Positions 20,012 to 29,835 are shown, counted from the stretch's first letter. The stretch: 64,000 bases of DNA from an uncultured Prochlorococcus sp. (GCA_902564235.1 CACFAG010000004.1:1-64000), one strand, 5' to 3'. A program made the numbers and translations. The notes: generated from the letters alone by a model not told the origin.

Positions 20012-20665
20012 ATGACACATAATATCAAACGAAATCAAAACTTCCCTACATTAGGAATACATAGCACAGACAATTCTTTTGGCTTTGGATACAGAACAAG
20101 CAATAATATTGAATCTGATAAATTATTTATTAAAAAATTTGATAATGATTTATGTAACAACTTGATTGTTGAATTTAAGAAATTCATTGCAATTGAAAAT
20201 TTACAAAAAGTAAATAAGATATCTGTCAGCATAGGGCCAGCAAATTTCAATGCATCAAGACTTATTGTAGTTTTAGCAAGAACAATCTCACAACAAATAA
20301 ACTGTCCTCTAGAAAGCTTTAGTTCATTTAAATTAATGGCAAAAAGAATTGCATCAAAAAATAACATTTTTACAAACAATCAATCATTCTGGATTTACAA
20401 AAAATTAAAAAGAAAAGGATTTATTGCAGGAAAATATGAGATTTTACATGACAAAAAGAAAAATTCTGATTTAATAATTCGAGAAAGAGTAATGCCAAAA
20501 ATTTTTAAAGAATTGAAAAGTAAAGAACTTTTTTTTGAGGCTAATTATGAGGACGAAGACGATTTAAGAGAATTATTAAATTTAGCAAATAAAAATTTTT
20601 TAACCGCAAATGTAAATTCATGGAAAAAAGTTTTGCCACTTTACCCTATTTCTCCAATTAACTAA
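20012..20665 (+). CDS. tsaB: TsaB-like protein (t6A37 tRNA modification)
   Basis: ASKHA-fold partner of TsaD in making threonylcarbamoyl-adenosine at tRNA position 37. The LGIHSTDNSFGFGYR start, SVSIGPANFNASRLIVVLARTISQ and the weak C-terminus fit TsaB/YeaZ; the family's usual GPGSFTGLR becomes GPANFNASRL here, so the sequence is divergent. 217 aa is the usual length. Its stop is 3 bp from the convergent plsC stop. The assignment is reasonable; an unrelated ASKHA protein is less likely. Confidence 0.75.
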   Translation: MTHNIKRNQNFPTLGIHSTDNSFGFGYRTSNNIESDKLFIKKFDNDLCNNLIVEFKKFIAIENLQKVNKISVSIGPANFNASRLIVVLARTISQQINCPLESFSSFKLMAKRIASKNNIFTNNQSFWIYKKLKRKGFIAGKYEILHDKKKNSDLIIRERVMPKIFKELKSKELFFEANYEDEDDLRELLNLANKNFLTANVNSWKKVLPLYPISPIN

Positions 20666-20668
20666 ATT

Positions 20669-21289
20669 TCATCCAATCAAATTATTAATGTTATCTTGGA
20701 GAAGCATAGTTACGGAATTTAGATCATCTCTTGATGAGTTTTGTGGAGGTTGAACAGGTTTTCCTACTTTGATAACTATTTTTGAAAAAAAAGGAATGCA
20801 GAATTTATACTTTATTAGTCTATGGGAATTGACTATTGCGACTGGCAATAATATTTTTTGATTTTTAAATGCTAATAATGCTGCTCCTAGCTTTGGCTTA
20901 TTAACGCGCCCATTTTTTTGACGAGTACCATCAATAAAAATTCCAATACAATTATTATTTGATAATTTTTTACATGCTATTTGAATGGTATTTTTATCAG
21001 CAAATCCCCTCTTGACTGGATACGCTCCACAAGCCTTTATAACAAAGCCAAGAATAGGTATTTTAAAAAGCTCTGCCTTAGCCATAAAAGAAATATTACG
21101 TCCAATAGCATGACCTAATAGAGGAGGATCAAGTAAAGATCCATGATTAGAAACCATAATAAAAGAATCTTTTTGAGGAATATTTTCTCTACCTATTAAA
21201 TGACCTTTAAATAAAAATTTATAAATGGGTAATACAAAAAATTTACTAACTAATTGATAGATTAATTTTTGAAAAATATCATTTTTCAT
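20669..21289 (-). CDS. plsC: 1-acyl-sn-glycerol-3-phosphate acyltransferase
   Basis: Transfers an acyl group to lysophosphatidate to form phosphatidate for glycolipid and phospholipid synthesis. The HX4D motif is NHGSLLD near residue 49, followed by FMAKAELFKIPILG, GAYPVKRG, and FIDGTRQKNG near 118, the expected order of acyltransferase blocks. A hydrophobic N-terminal stretch may anchor it to the membrane. It ends the reverse operon rpaB-plsX-fabH-fabD-plsC, 5 bp after fabD. Confidence 0.9.
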   Translation of the reverse strand: MKNDIFQKLIYQLVSKFFVLPIYKFLFKGHLIGRENIPQKDSFIMVSNHGSLLDPPLLGHAIGRNISFMAKAELFKIPILGFVIKACGAYPVKRGFADKNTIQIACKKLSNNNCIGIFIDGTRQKNGRVNKPKLGAALLAFKNQKILLPVAIVNSHRLIKYKFCIPFFSKIVIKVGKPVQPPQNSSRDDLNSVTMLLQDNINNLIG

Positions 21290-21294
21290 AGTAA

Positions 21295-22191
21295 TTAATA
21301 GGTTATTTGATCAGAAGATGAAACTTGAGAAATTTTTACATCTTTAAGATGTCTTTTTGCTAAACCGCTCAGTACGTTTGAGGGGCCAATCTCGACGAGG
21401 TGAAGGTCACTTTCTTTTACCAATAAATCCATAGTTTCTCGCCATCTGACCCCATTACACATTTGATTTTCCAATCTAATTTTAAGCTCATGTGGATCAT
21501 TACAAAATGAAGGGTGATAATTACTTATGACTGGGAAAGAGGGATTTTTAAACTCAATTTGTTTTAAATACTCAGTAAATTTTGCTGCAGGCTCATCCAT
21601 TAATGGTGAATGAAATGCACCCGAAACATTTAATTTCAGGAATCTTTTACAAGAAATTTCTCTCGATAAATTATCTAATGCTTCATTAGAACCTGATAAA
21701 ACTACTTGGGAAGAGCTATTATCATTAGCAATTACAACATCATGATTTTTTTGTACTAATAATTCAAGTTGATTGCTATCAAAACCAATTACTGCTGCCA
21801 TAGATCCTTCCCCAGAATTGACCATTAACTCAGATCTTTCTTTTATTAGTGATACACAATCTTCGAATGAAAATACATCCGCACAATATAATGCAGTTAT
21901 TTCTCCTAGACTATGCCCAGCAACATAAGTTGGTTTAAAACCATTATTTTTTAGAGCGTCTAACAAAACCGATTCAACTAAAAAAAGACAAATTTGTGTA
22001 TTTCTTGTATTATTCAAATCACTAAGATGATTTTCTGGTTCGGCATTTAACTCACAAATTTCAAATAAATTTCTTTTAAATATATCAGAAGCATAACTAA
22101 ACCTCTCCTTTGTATTTGGCAAATTTTCAATTTGTTTTGCCATTCCAAGTTTTTGCGAACCCTGTCCAGGGAATACCCATGCAACTGTCAT
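21295..22191 (-). CDS. fabD: Malonyl-CoA:ACP transacylase
   Basis: Moves malonyl from CoA to acyl carrier protein for fatty-acid elongation. Motifs: FPGQGSQ at residues 7-13, GHSLGE with catalytic Ser94, and VSGAFHSPLMD near residue 192 with the catalytic His. 298 aa matches FabD. In the middle of the lipid operon, 19 bp downstream of fabH and 5 bp upstream of plsC. Confidence 0.95.
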   Translation of the reverse strand: MTVAWVFPGQGSQKLGMAKQIENLPNTKERFSYASDIFKRNLFEICELNAEPENHLSDLNNTRNTQICLFLVESVLLDALKNNGFKPTYVAGHSLGEITALYCADVFSFEDCVSLIKERSELMVNSGEGSMAAVIGFDSNQLELLVQKNHDVVIANDNSSSQVVLSGSNEALDNLSREISCKRFLKLNVSGAFHSPLMDEPAAKFTEYLKQIEFKNPSFPVISNYHPSFCNDPHELKIRLENQMCNGVRWRETMDLLVKESDLHLVEIGPSNVLSGLAKRHLKDVKISQVSSSDQITY

Positions 22192-22210
22192 AATTTTCCT
22201 ATTTTTGTTG

Positions 22211-23218
22211 TTAACCCCATTTAATAAGGGCTGCTCCCCAACTTAGCCCAGCACCAAAACCACTCGTAGCAATAATATCATTTTGCTTAATTATATTATT
22301 TTTAATTGCCTCATCCATCATTAGTGGAATTGTTGCTGCTGAAGTATTACCATATTTTGCTAAATTGCTAAGTATTTTTTCTCTAGAAATTCTTAACCTA
22401 TCCCCTACAGAATCCAATATTCTTTGATTAGCTTGATGCAATACAAGCCAATCAACTTCCTCAGAACTATACTTTGTTTTTTTAAGCAACATTTCAAGAA
22501 TTATTGGAACTTCTCTGACCGCAAATTTATAAACTTCCTGACCATTCATCTCAATTGAAGAGAAACCTCCACTTAAAAAATCAATGTTATCGATTATTGA
22601 ATCCTTATTATTTTTTGATGGAAGATTAAGAAAACAACCCCTTTCCCCATCTGTTCTCATATCAAAACCTATAAAATTATCAAATTCATCTGTGGCTTCA
22701 ATTGCTAAAGCACCCGCACCATCTCCAAAAAGAATACAGCTCCTTCTATCATTCCAATCAACAAAGCTTGATAATTGATCTGCCCCTATAACTACAGCTC
22801 GTTTAAAATTACCCCCTTTTAAAAATTGTGAGGCCGTTATTAAGGCGAATAAAAAACCACTACATGCTGCAGTTAAATCAAAAGCTACAGCATTAGAGGC
22901 ACCCAATTTAGCTTGAATAGAGGGCGCCGAACCAAATAAATCATGGGGAGTAGAAGTAGCTAACACGATCAAATCAATTGTCTTAATATCCCAATTAGCC
23001 TTTTCGATCGCATTTAGCGCAGCCTTATAACCCATATCAGTAACATTATCTCCTAAACTAGAAATCCTTCTCTCAGAAATGCCAGTTCTAGATTTTATCC
23101 ATTCATCACTAGTATCTACCTTTTGACTAATTTTTTGATTAGTTAGTATTTGATCAGGTACATAACTTCCACTACCTTTAAATGAGACTCCAATCTGATT
23201 AAACTTTTTTTCTTCCAA
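22211..23218 (-). CDS. fabH: 3-oxoacyl-ACP synthase III
   Basis: Starts fatty-acid synthesis by condensing acetyl-CoA with malonyl-ACP. The triad is visible: Cys119 in DLTAACSGFLFAL, His in VLHQANQRI near residue 262, Asn in KYGNTSAATIP near 292. The C-terminal GFGAGLSWGAALIKW signature is complete. 335 aa is the usual size. It lies 52 bp after plsX and 19 bp before fabD in the same operon. Confidence 0.96.
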   Translation of the reverse strand: MEEKKFNQIGVSFKGSGSYVPDQILTNQKISQKVDTSDEWIKSRTGISERRISSLGDNVTDMGYKAALNAIEKANWDIKTIDLIVLATSTPHDLFGSAPSIQAKLGASNAVAFDLTAACSGFLFALITASQFLKGGNFKRAVVIGADQLSSFVDWNDRRSCILFGDGAGALAIEATDEFDNFIGFDMRTDGERGCFLNLPSKNNKDSIIDNIDFLSGGFSSIEMNGQEVYKFAVREVPIILEMLLKKTKYSSEEVDWLVLHQANQRILDSVGDRLRISREKILSNLAKYGNTSAATIPLMMDEAIKNNIIKQNDIIATSGFGAGLSWGAALIKWG

Positions 23219-23270
23219 AAGAGTTTTTAGCTACTTATATAAGTCAAACATAAATTTGACGCAATATGTT

Positions 23271-24689
23271 TTATGAATTTAAAACTTGAAGCTTTTGCAG
23301 TTGATTTAAATTTTCCATAACGCCATGATTTACGGCGGAGTGAGCCAATCGAAGAGCGCTAACTACTGATAAAGATTTACTACTCCCATGACCGATAACG
23401 CAAATACCATTTACCCCCAGTAATAAAGCGCCTCCATGTTCAGCATGATCTAACCTTTTCTTGATTCTAAGAAGATTACTTTTCAAGAAAGCTGAACCAA
23501 CTTTCCCCCGCCTTCCTCGTGGCAGCTCTGATCTCAAAATATCTAATAAAACGCCACCTACAGATTCAAGAAATTTTAATAATATATTTCCTGTAAACCC
23601 ATCACAGACTACAACGTCAAAACTACCTGACAATACATCTCGCCCTTCACAATTACCTCCAAAATAAAAACTTTTTTCAGAAGATAATAATTCAAATGTT
23701 TTTAGGGATAAATCATTACCTTTGCATTCTTCTTCCCCAATATTTAAAAGTCCAATTCTCGGCTTTTTTACCTGTAAGACATCTTTTGCATAAATGTTAC
23801 CTAGAAGAGCAAATTGATGAAGATAAGATGGCTTGCAATCGGTATTTGCACCGACATCTAAAACTAATACCGGGCGAGTTTGATCTCGTGTTGGAAATAA
23901 TGCCCCTATAGCTGGTCTATCAATCCCTTTCAATCTACCAATTCTAAATATAGCAGCAGCCATCATCGCTCCCGAATTTCCAGCAGAGTAGACAGCTTCA
24001 GCTTTATTATTTTTGACTAAATCCATTGCAACATTTATACTTGCATTTTTCTTTTTTCTCACTACTGTAGCTTCCTCATTCATCCCAATAGGATCTCCAC
24101 TATCAATTAATTCAAGACGATTATTTTCTATTTCATTTTCTAATAATTCTGCAAGACCCATTTTTTCTGCAGTATGTTTTACATTGTCGATTTTGCCAAC
24201 AAACTTTATATTAATCGGAAATCTACTTATTGCTTCGAGGCAGCCCTCTAGAATTGGCCCAGGAGCATAATCTCCACCCATCCCATCAACTGCAATCCAA
24301 ATTCTTTTAGATTGATTGCCATTTAGCTTATCTAAAGTATTATCACTATTTTGTAATCTTTTTAATGGGTCAAAAACTAATGGCTGTAATGTATTTTTAG
24401 CCAAGGAACTAGCATTTGAAACTACGCTGGTAGCAGTACTAACAACAGATTCAGCGCTTGAAACTACATTACCTGCAACATTACCTGCAACATTACTAGC
24501 AACACTACTAGCTGTGGTTACTACAGATCCAGCACCAGAAACCATATTTCCCGCAACATTACTAGCCGTTGCGGCAGAACTAGCAGCAGTATCTACCAAA
24601 GAAGTTACAGCCGAATTTCTTTTGTACCAAATAACTAATCTTCTAATAGCTCTGGACTTATTATTTTTTTGCACTGTTTCTTTCACCAT
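23271..24689 (-). CDS. plsX: Phosphate acyltransferase PlsX with a long Ala/Ser/Val-rich N-terminal extension
   Basis: Converts acyl-ACP to acyl-phosphate, the first step of the PlsX/PlsY route to phospholipids. The conserved domain begins at about residue 129 (RIWIAVDGMGGDYAPGPILEG) and runs to the end; motifs such as AVYSAGNSGAMMAAA and CDGFTGNILLK are intact. The first 128 residues are extra: a basic start (RRLVIWYKR), then residues about 26-99 made almost only of A, S, V, G, N, T in short near-repeats. The DNA there has a 12-bp tandem repeat. Downstream a linker leads to the enzyme. The stretch could form an amphipathic, membrane-binding helix. It starts at the base after the rpaB stop. 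Confidence 0.92.
   Translation of the reverse strand: MVKETVQKNNKSRAIRRLVIWYKRNSAVTSLVDTAASSAATASNVAGNMVSGAGSVVTTASSVASNVAGNVAGNVVSSAESVVSTATSVVSNASSLAKNTLQPLVFDPLKRLQNSDNTLDKLNGNQSKRIWIAVDGMGGDYAPGPILEGCLEAISRFPINIKFVGKIDNVKHTAEKMGLAELLENEIENNRLELIDSGDPIGMNEEATVVRKKKNASINVAMDLVKNNKAEAVYSAGNSGAMMAAAIFRIGRLKGIDRPAIGALFPTRDQTRPVLVLDVGANTDCKPSYLHQFALLGNIYAKDVLQVKKPRIGLLNIGEEECKGNDLSLKTFELLSSEKSFYFGGNCEGRDVLSGSFDVVVCDGFTGNILLKFLESVGGVLLDILRSELPRGRRGKVGSAFLKSNLLRIKKRLDHAEHGGALLLGVNGICVIGHGSSKSLSVVSALRLAHSAVNHGVMENLNQLQKLQVLNS
24466..24513. repeat. 12-bp tandem repeat within plsX
   Basis: On the plus strand acattacctgca occurs twice in tandem (24466-24489), followed by acattactagca and a further diverged unit acactactagct. 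In the plsX protein these encode the near-repeats NVAG-NVAG-NVV. Further diverged units flank it. The array lies in the N-terminal extension only, and in-frame 12-bp units mean that slippage would lengthen or shorten the extension without a frameshift. Confidence 0.7.
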
Positions 24690-25436
24690 TTATTTACCAT
24701 CAAAAGGAGAAATATCGACAATACGTTGAAATAGATATCCTGTACCTCTTGCAGTCAATATCAATTCAGGATTTGCTGGATCAGCCTCCAATTTTGATCT
24801 TAATCTTGATATATGAACATCCACTACTCTTGTATCTACATGTCTCTCGGGAGTATATCCCCAAACTTCCTTCAAAATCTCTCCTCTACTAAATGGCTCT
24901 CCTGACCTACTAACCAAAAGCTCTAAAAGACTAAATTCCATACCAGTTAATCTAATCCTCTCATCACTTTTAAAAACTTGTCTTCGATTTGTATCAATTT
25001 TTATATCCGTAACCAAAATTAAACCTGAATTAGGCATTCCAGGAATTTGTTCTTTGTCAATTCTTCTTAAGACACATCTAATTCTAGCCTCTAGTTCCTT
25101 AGGACTAAATGGTTTCACAACGTAATCATCAGCCCCTAATTCTAAACCTGTTATCCTGTCTGCAACATCACCTAATGCAGTTAACATTACAATGGGGACA
25201 TCAGAATCTTTCCTTAATTCTTGACAAACTCCGTAGCCGTCTAACTTTGGCATCATAACGTCAAGTACAACCAAATCAGGCTCATAATCTTTAAATAATT
25301 TTAGTGCTTCTTTACCATCACTTGCAGTTACTACTTTGTAACCAATCATGGAGAGTCGCGTCTCCAGAATTCTTCTAATACTTGCCTCGTCATCTGCGAC
25401 AAGAATTGTTTCTTTAGTGTGACTAGATAAAGCCAT
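24690..25436 (-). CDS. rpaB: Response regulator RpaB (Ycf27)
   Basis: OmpR/PhoB-type regulator, the conserved essential high-light regulator of cyanobacteria and some plastids. Receiver domain: acidic pocket Asp15-Asp16, phospho-acceptor Asp59 in VVLDVMMPKLDGYG, Lys107 in DDYVVKPF. DNA-binding domain from about residue 145: RLTGMEFSLLELLVSRSGEPFSR and VDVHISRLRSKLEADP. The near-verbatim agreement of DETRLSMIGY, ITGLELGADDYVVKPFSPKE and ILTARGTGYLFQRI with RpaB makes the name firm. RpaB binds HLR1 sites at photosystem and hli genes. It is the first gene of the lipid operon, with no gap to plsX. Confidence 0.93.
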   Translation of the reverse strand: MALSSHTKETILVADDEASIRRILETRLSMIGYKVVTASDGKEALKLFKDYEPDLVVLDVMMPKLDGYGVCQELRKDSDVPIVMLTALGDVADRITGLELGADDYVVKPFSPKELEARIRCVLRRIDKEQIPGMPNSGLILVTDIKIDTNRRQVFKSDERIRLTGMEFSLLELLVSRSGEPFSRGEILKEVWGYTPERHVDTRVVDVHISRLRSKLEADPANPELILTARGTGYLFQRIVDISPFDGK

Positions 25437-25542
25437 TTGTTTCTATTAGCTAATCAGTAAGAGAATTAATTATTATCCTAATCTAACTTGTGGAGGGGCA
25501 ATATCCCAAACATTCTAGATCTATTACTTTATTAAAAATTAA

Positions 25543-26892
25543 ATGTCTAGCAAATTGTCGACTTTTATTTGTCAAAATTGCGGAACTGAAACTTCTCAAT
25601 ACTTTGGGAAATGCCTTAATTGCAACTCATGGAATTCTATTGTGGAGGAAATTAAAAGTAAGAGATCTAAATATAAAGAAATTAAAAATAATAAGAAATC
25701 TATTCCGTTTAATGAAATTTCATCAAAAAAAATATCAAGATTTACAAGTGGTTTTAGGGAATTTGATCGAGTTCTTGGAGGTGGAATAGTCCCTGGATCT
25801 GTTGTTTTACTTGGAGGAGAACCAGGTATAGGCAAAAGCACAATTGTGCTTCAATCAGCAGGAAAAATATCTCTCAATGAGAAGGTTTTATATATAACTG
25901 CAGAAGAATCTCTAGAACAAGTAAAAATTAGATGGGAAAGATTAAATCAAAATAGTAGTGATTTAAAAATTTTTGCAGAAACCAATTTATCCCTAATTAT
26001 TGAAGAAATCAAACGTGTAAATCCAAGTTTCGCAATTATTGATAGTATTCAAGCCATCCATAATAATGAGATGGATAGTTCACCAGGATCGGTTTCTCAA
26101 GTTAGAGCATGTTCATCTGAATTGCAAAATCTGGCTAAAGACAATAATATTGCCCTACTAATAATTGGTCATGTAACAAAAGATGGTGCTTTAGCTGGTC
26201 CCAAAACTCTAGAGCATTTAGTTGATACAGTAATAAACTTTGAAGGAGATAATATTTCCTCACATAGATTCCTAAGAAGTATAAAAAATCGATTTGGATC
26301 GACCTTTGAAATTGGAATTTTTGAAATGCTTGAAGAGGGTTTACGAGAGATAAAAAACCCAAGTTCAATTTTTACAAATAAAGAAAATATATCAGGTGTA
26401 ACAACTACGATTACAAATGAAGGCGCTCGAGCATTAGCAGTTGATATACAAGCACTGGTAAATAAAACTTTCTACAGTAATCCGAGACGAACAACAACTG
26501 GACTTAGCATAAATAGATTACACCAAATTCTAGCTGTTATTGAAAAACACGTGGGTATAAAATTATCAGAATTTGATTGTTATATAGCTACTGGTGGAGG
26601 TTTTGAGATTAATGATCCCTCATCTGACTTAGCTGTAGCAATATCAATTTTATCAAGTTTGAAAAATATTCCTCCTTTGGCAAGTAGTTCATTTATAGGG
26701 GAATTAGGTTTGAGTGGTCAAGTTAGAAAATCGAATAACCTTCGAAAAAAAATCGAGGAGGCAGCAAGACTAGGGATCAAAAATATCATAGTACCAAAAT
26801 TAGAGGAGGATCTTAATAATTTTAAAAATCTAATTAATGTTAAAGAGACTTCTAATATTAAAGAGGCAGTTGATTATTCTTTTTCAAAGTAA
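25543..26892 (+). CDS. radA: DNA repair protein RadA
   Basis: RecA-like ATPase that promotes branch migration in recombination. The N-terminal zinc finger is CQNCGTETSQYFGKCLNC (Cys10, 13, 24, 27). Walker A is GGEPGIGKST near residue 90, and KNRFGSTFEIG near 246 is the RadA signature. The C-terminal third (from about 290) is Lon-protease-like. 449 aa is normal. Convergent with ycf3 (6 bp between stops); divergent from rpaB. Confidence 0.95.
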   Translation: MSSKLSTFICQNCGTETSQYFGKCLNCNSWNSIVEEIKSKRSKYKEIKNNKKSIPFNEISSKKISRFTSGFREFDRVLGGGIVPGSVVLLGGEPGIGKSTIVLQSAGKISLNEKVLYITAEESLEQVKIRWERLNQNSSDLKIFAETNLSLIIEEIKRVNPSFAIIDSIQAIHNNEMDSSPGSVSQVRACSSELQNLAKDNNIALLIIGHVTKDGALAGPKTLEHLVDTVINFEGDNISSHRFLRSIKNRFGSTFEIGIFEMLEEGLREIKNPSSIFTNKENISGVTTTITNEGARALAVDIQALVNKTFYSNPRRTTTGLSINRLHQILAVIEKHVGIKLSEFDCYIATGGGFEINDPSSDLAVAISILSSLKNIPPLASSSFIGELGLSGQVRKSNNLRKKIEEAARLGIKNIIVPKLEEDLNNFKNLINVKETSNIKEAVDYSFSK

Positions 26893-26898
26893 AAAAAA

Positions 26899-27420
26899 TC
26901 AGAGGTACATATCTATTGAACTTCTTCCTGAATTTTTAAGCCAATTCTCAATATCAAGATACCCTCCAGGATATAATCTAACCGCTTTAGACCAGACTTC
27001 AGCAGCCTTATCAAACCAAATATCTCTTTGATCTAAATCGCCATTTTGTTCAGCATATCTTCCCCTTTTTTCATAAATTAAACCTATATTTTTAAGACAT
27101 GATGGTTGTTTTGGATTTTCGACTAACGCCTTTTCATAAGTTTCAATAGACAAATCTTCTTCACCGTTACTCATATATATTATTGCCATATTTTTAAGAG
27201 TCTCACCCCTATCAATTTTATTTTCTTCAAGTAATAAACTTTCTTTATAATACTCTAAAGCTTCCGAATAATCCCCATTATTTTGGGCGGCGAGGCCATC
27301 TCTATAATAGATATAAGCTTTTTTTTCCTTCTCTGCAATAGGCATTATTTTGACTATAGATTCGGCTATTACAGTAAAAGCTTTATCGATAAAATTGTCT
27401 CTGTTTTGATTACTTGGCAC
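26899..27420 (-). CDS. ycf3: Photosystem I assembly protein Ycf3
   Basis: TPR chaperone that helps assemble PsaA/PsaB. Three tetratricopeptide repeats run from about residue 35 to 145 ([70 protein letters not shown]). The GTG at 27420 gives the usual 173-residue protein beginning [12 protein letters not shown]; a longer open frame to 27513 starts with a hydrophobic non-conserved stretch and is unlikely to be translated. Divergent from the P-type ATPase gene, 120 bp apart. Confidence 0.92.
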   Translation of the reverse strand: MPSNQNRDNFIDKAFTVIAESIVKIMPIAEKEKKAYIYYRDGLAAQNNGDYSEALEYYKESLLLEENKIDRGETLKNMAIIYMSNGEEDLSIETYEKALVENPKQPSCLKNIGLIYEKRGRYAEQNGDLDQRDIWFDKAAEVWSKAVRLYPGGYLDIENWLKNSGRSSIDMYL

Positions 27421-27540
27421 TACTTTTAATCTAATTAAAATAAAATAGTAATTTAAAAAATAACTATTTAAAAAGTCTATTACATTTATTATTATAGTTA
27501 AAAATAAAGTCAAGCATTAATTTGCTTCTATCAAAAAAAT

Positions 27541-29835
27541 ATGGAGAGCATTCAATTAAGCATCACAGGAATGAAGTGCGGAGGTTGTGTTAGTACTGTT
27601 GAAAAAATATTGAATAATTCCGACGGTATTGAAAATGTTTCTGTTAACTTACTTACTGAAAGTGCATATTTTGAAATTAACCACAAATACTTAGAAATAG
27701 AAACAGTTCTCGAAAATCTAAAAGAGAATGGTTTCCCATCTAAGATTTACATAAATGATTTTTCGAAAAAAATAAATAAAGCAGAATTAAAAAAAAAAAA
27801 GAAGTGGAACAATCAATGGAATAAACTAACTTTTGCCTTATTACTTTTATTATTATCAGGTTTAGGTCATCTGGCAGAAGGAAGATATATAAATTTTCCA
27901 ATATTAGGTAATATATTTTTTCACGCTTCATTAGCTACATTAGCTTTATTATTTCCTGGCAGAGAAATAATTAATAATGGATTTAAATCATTTATCAAGA
28001 ACCGTCCGGATATGAATTCTTTAGTGGCTCTTGGAGTAACTAGCGCATACACGACTAGTCTTCTATCCCTAATATTCCCTTCTACTGGTTTTCCTTGTTT
28101 TTTTAATGAACCAGTTATGCTATTAGGTTTTATACTGATTGGGCGTTTCTTAGAAGAAAGAGCTAGATACCAAACCAGTTCATCCATTAAAGATTTATTA
28201 GATCTTCAACCTGAAATGGCAAATATCTATACAGAAGATAATCAAACAAAGTCAATAAGAGTGAATACTTTAAGACCTGATCAAGAGATTCAAGTTTTAG
28301 CAGGAGACAGAGTACCTGCTGACTGTATTGTTACTCAAGGTAATTCATATGTTGATGTTTCACATATAACTGGAGAATCCAAACCTATCGAAGTAAAAGA
28401 AGGCGAAAATTTATCTTGTGGATCTCTAAATCTTAATTCAACTCTTAGACTTAAAGTACAAAAGGTCGGAGGGGAATCATCTCTTGCAAAACTAGTAAGC
28501 CTTATTGAGTCTGTAAACTCTAAAAAACCTCCCATTCAAAGAATTACTGATGCAATTGCTGGCAAATTTACTTATTTTGTACTTATTTTTGCTACTCTAA
28601 CTTTCTTATTCTGGTGGAAGGGGGCAAGAAACATTTGGCCTGATTTATTAAGTCATAATTATCGATTCATAACTGACTCAAGCCACACACTTCATAGTTC
28701 GCTTGGTAGTAATGCTGAGAATTTCATGAGTTTAGCGATTCAATTGTCGATTGCTGTTTTAGTAATAGCTTGTCCTTGTGCATTAGGTTTAGCCACCCCA
28801 ACTGTAATAACAGTTGCATCAGGCAAAGCAGCAAAAAAAGGGGTTTTATTTAAAGGCGGGGACAAAATTGAGATGGCTTCAAAAATTAATCACATTATTT
28901 TTGATAAGACAGGCACCTTAACAAAAGGTAAACCTTTCATTGTTGATTATAAAAATAATAATAATCACTCATTTTTATTAAGAATTGCTGCCAGTTTAGA
29001 GAAGGAAAGCAGACATCCAATCGCTAATGCCTTAATTCAAGAGGCAGAGAAACAACATTTAAAATTATTTTCAATAAAAAAAATCTTCACCCACTCAGGC
29101 AGAGGTATTTCAGGAGAACTTGATTCAATTGATGGGCTTATCAATATTGGAAATATTGAATGGCTACTAAGTAAAGGAATAATTATTGATAATGATGCAA
29201 AAAACGTCATTGAAAGTGAAGAGACAAAAACAAACACAATCATTGGAGTAAGTATCAAAGATAAGTTATTAGGCTTTATCTTGTTAGGAGATTTACTCAG
29301 AGATGATTCAATTAAAACAGTTAAAAATTTAAGAGAAAATAAATTTAAAATTAATATTTTAAGTGGAGATAGAAAAGAAACAGTTTTAGCCTTAGCAAAA
29401 AAAATTGGTTGTAAAGAAACAGAAGTAAAATGGGATCTTCTTCCTCAAATGAAGCTGAAGACTATAGAAAATTTAAAAATTAATAATAAAGTAGCAATGA
29501 TCGGTGATGGTATTAATGATGTTCCGGCATTAGCATCCTCAGACTTAGGAATTGCGGTGGGATCAGGGACTCAAATAGCCAAAGCGAATGCAGATGTTGT
29601 ATTGATGGGAGATCAACTAAATGGATTACCTTACGCATTAAATCTTGCAAAAAAAACTATAAGAAAAATAAAGCAAAATTTAATATGGGCTTTTGGTTAC
29701 AACTTACTAGCTATACCTTTAGCCGCCGGCATTTTATTTCCCAAATACGGTATTCTCCTCACTCCTTCAATAGCAGCATTATTAATGGCTACTAGCTCTA
29801 TTACAGTTGTAATTAATGCTTTATCTTTGGATTAA
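27541..29835 (+). CDS. Copper-type P1B ATPase
   Basis: Heavy-metal transporting P-type ATPase of the CtaA/PacS kind that moves Cu(I) across the plasma or thylakoid membrane to supply plastocyanin and cytochrome oxidase. The HMA domain carries GMKCGGC (Cys13, Cys16); the membrane CPC metal site is Cys411-Pro-Cys413; phosphorylated Asp455 is in DKTGTLT; the hinge is MIGDGINDVPALASSDLGIAVGSG. About eight membrane helices. 764 aa. Whether it is the importer (CtaA) or the thylakoid transporter (PacS) cannot be decided. tmk starts at the next base and holB overlaps tmk by 4 bp, so the three form one operon. Confidence 0.93.
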   Translation: MESIQLSITGMKCGGCVSTVEKILNNSDGIENVSVNLLTESAYFEINHKYLEIETVLENLKENGFPSKIYINDFSKKINKAELKKKKKWNNQWNKLTFALLLLLLSGLGHLAEGRYINFPILGNIFFHASLATLALLFPGREIINNGFKSFIKNRPDMNSLVALGVTSAYTTSLLSLIFPSTGFPCFFNEPVMLLGFILIGRFLEERARYQTSSSIKDLLDLQPEMANIYTEDNQTKSIRVNTLRPDQEIQVLAGDRVPADCIVTQGNSYVDVSHITGESKPIEVKEGENLSCGSLNLNSTLRLKVQKVGGESSLAKLVSLIESVNSKKPPIQRITDAIAGKFTYFVLIFATLTFLFWWKGARNIWPDLLSHNYRFITDSSHTLHSSLGSNAENFMSLAIQLSIAVLVIACPCALGLATPTVITVASGKAAKKGVLFKGGDKIEMASKINHIIFDKTGTLTKGKPFIVDYKNNNNHSFLLRIAASLEKESRHPIANALIQEAEKQHLKLFSIKKIFTHSGRGISGELDSIDGLINIGNIEWLLSKGIIIDNDAKNVIESEETKTNTIIGVSIKDKLLGFILLGDLLRDDSIKTVKNLRENKFKINILSGDRKETVLALAKKIGCKETEVKWDLLPQMKLKTIENLKINNKVAMIGDGINDVPALASSDLGIAVGSGTQIAKANADVVLMGDQLNGLPYALNLAKKTIRKIKQNLIWAFGYNLLAIPLAAGILFPKYGILLTPSIAALLMATSSITVVINALSLD

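Noticed and set aside
27421..27513. Longer N-terminus for Ycf3 from an upstream start
   Set aside because: The extra 31 residues are hydrophobic, unconserved-looking and unlike Ycf3; GTG at 27420 gives the normal 173-residue protein.
27541..29835. Calling the P-type ATPase ctaA or pacS
   Set aside because: Motifs prove Cu/heavy-metal P1B type but not which membrane it serves.
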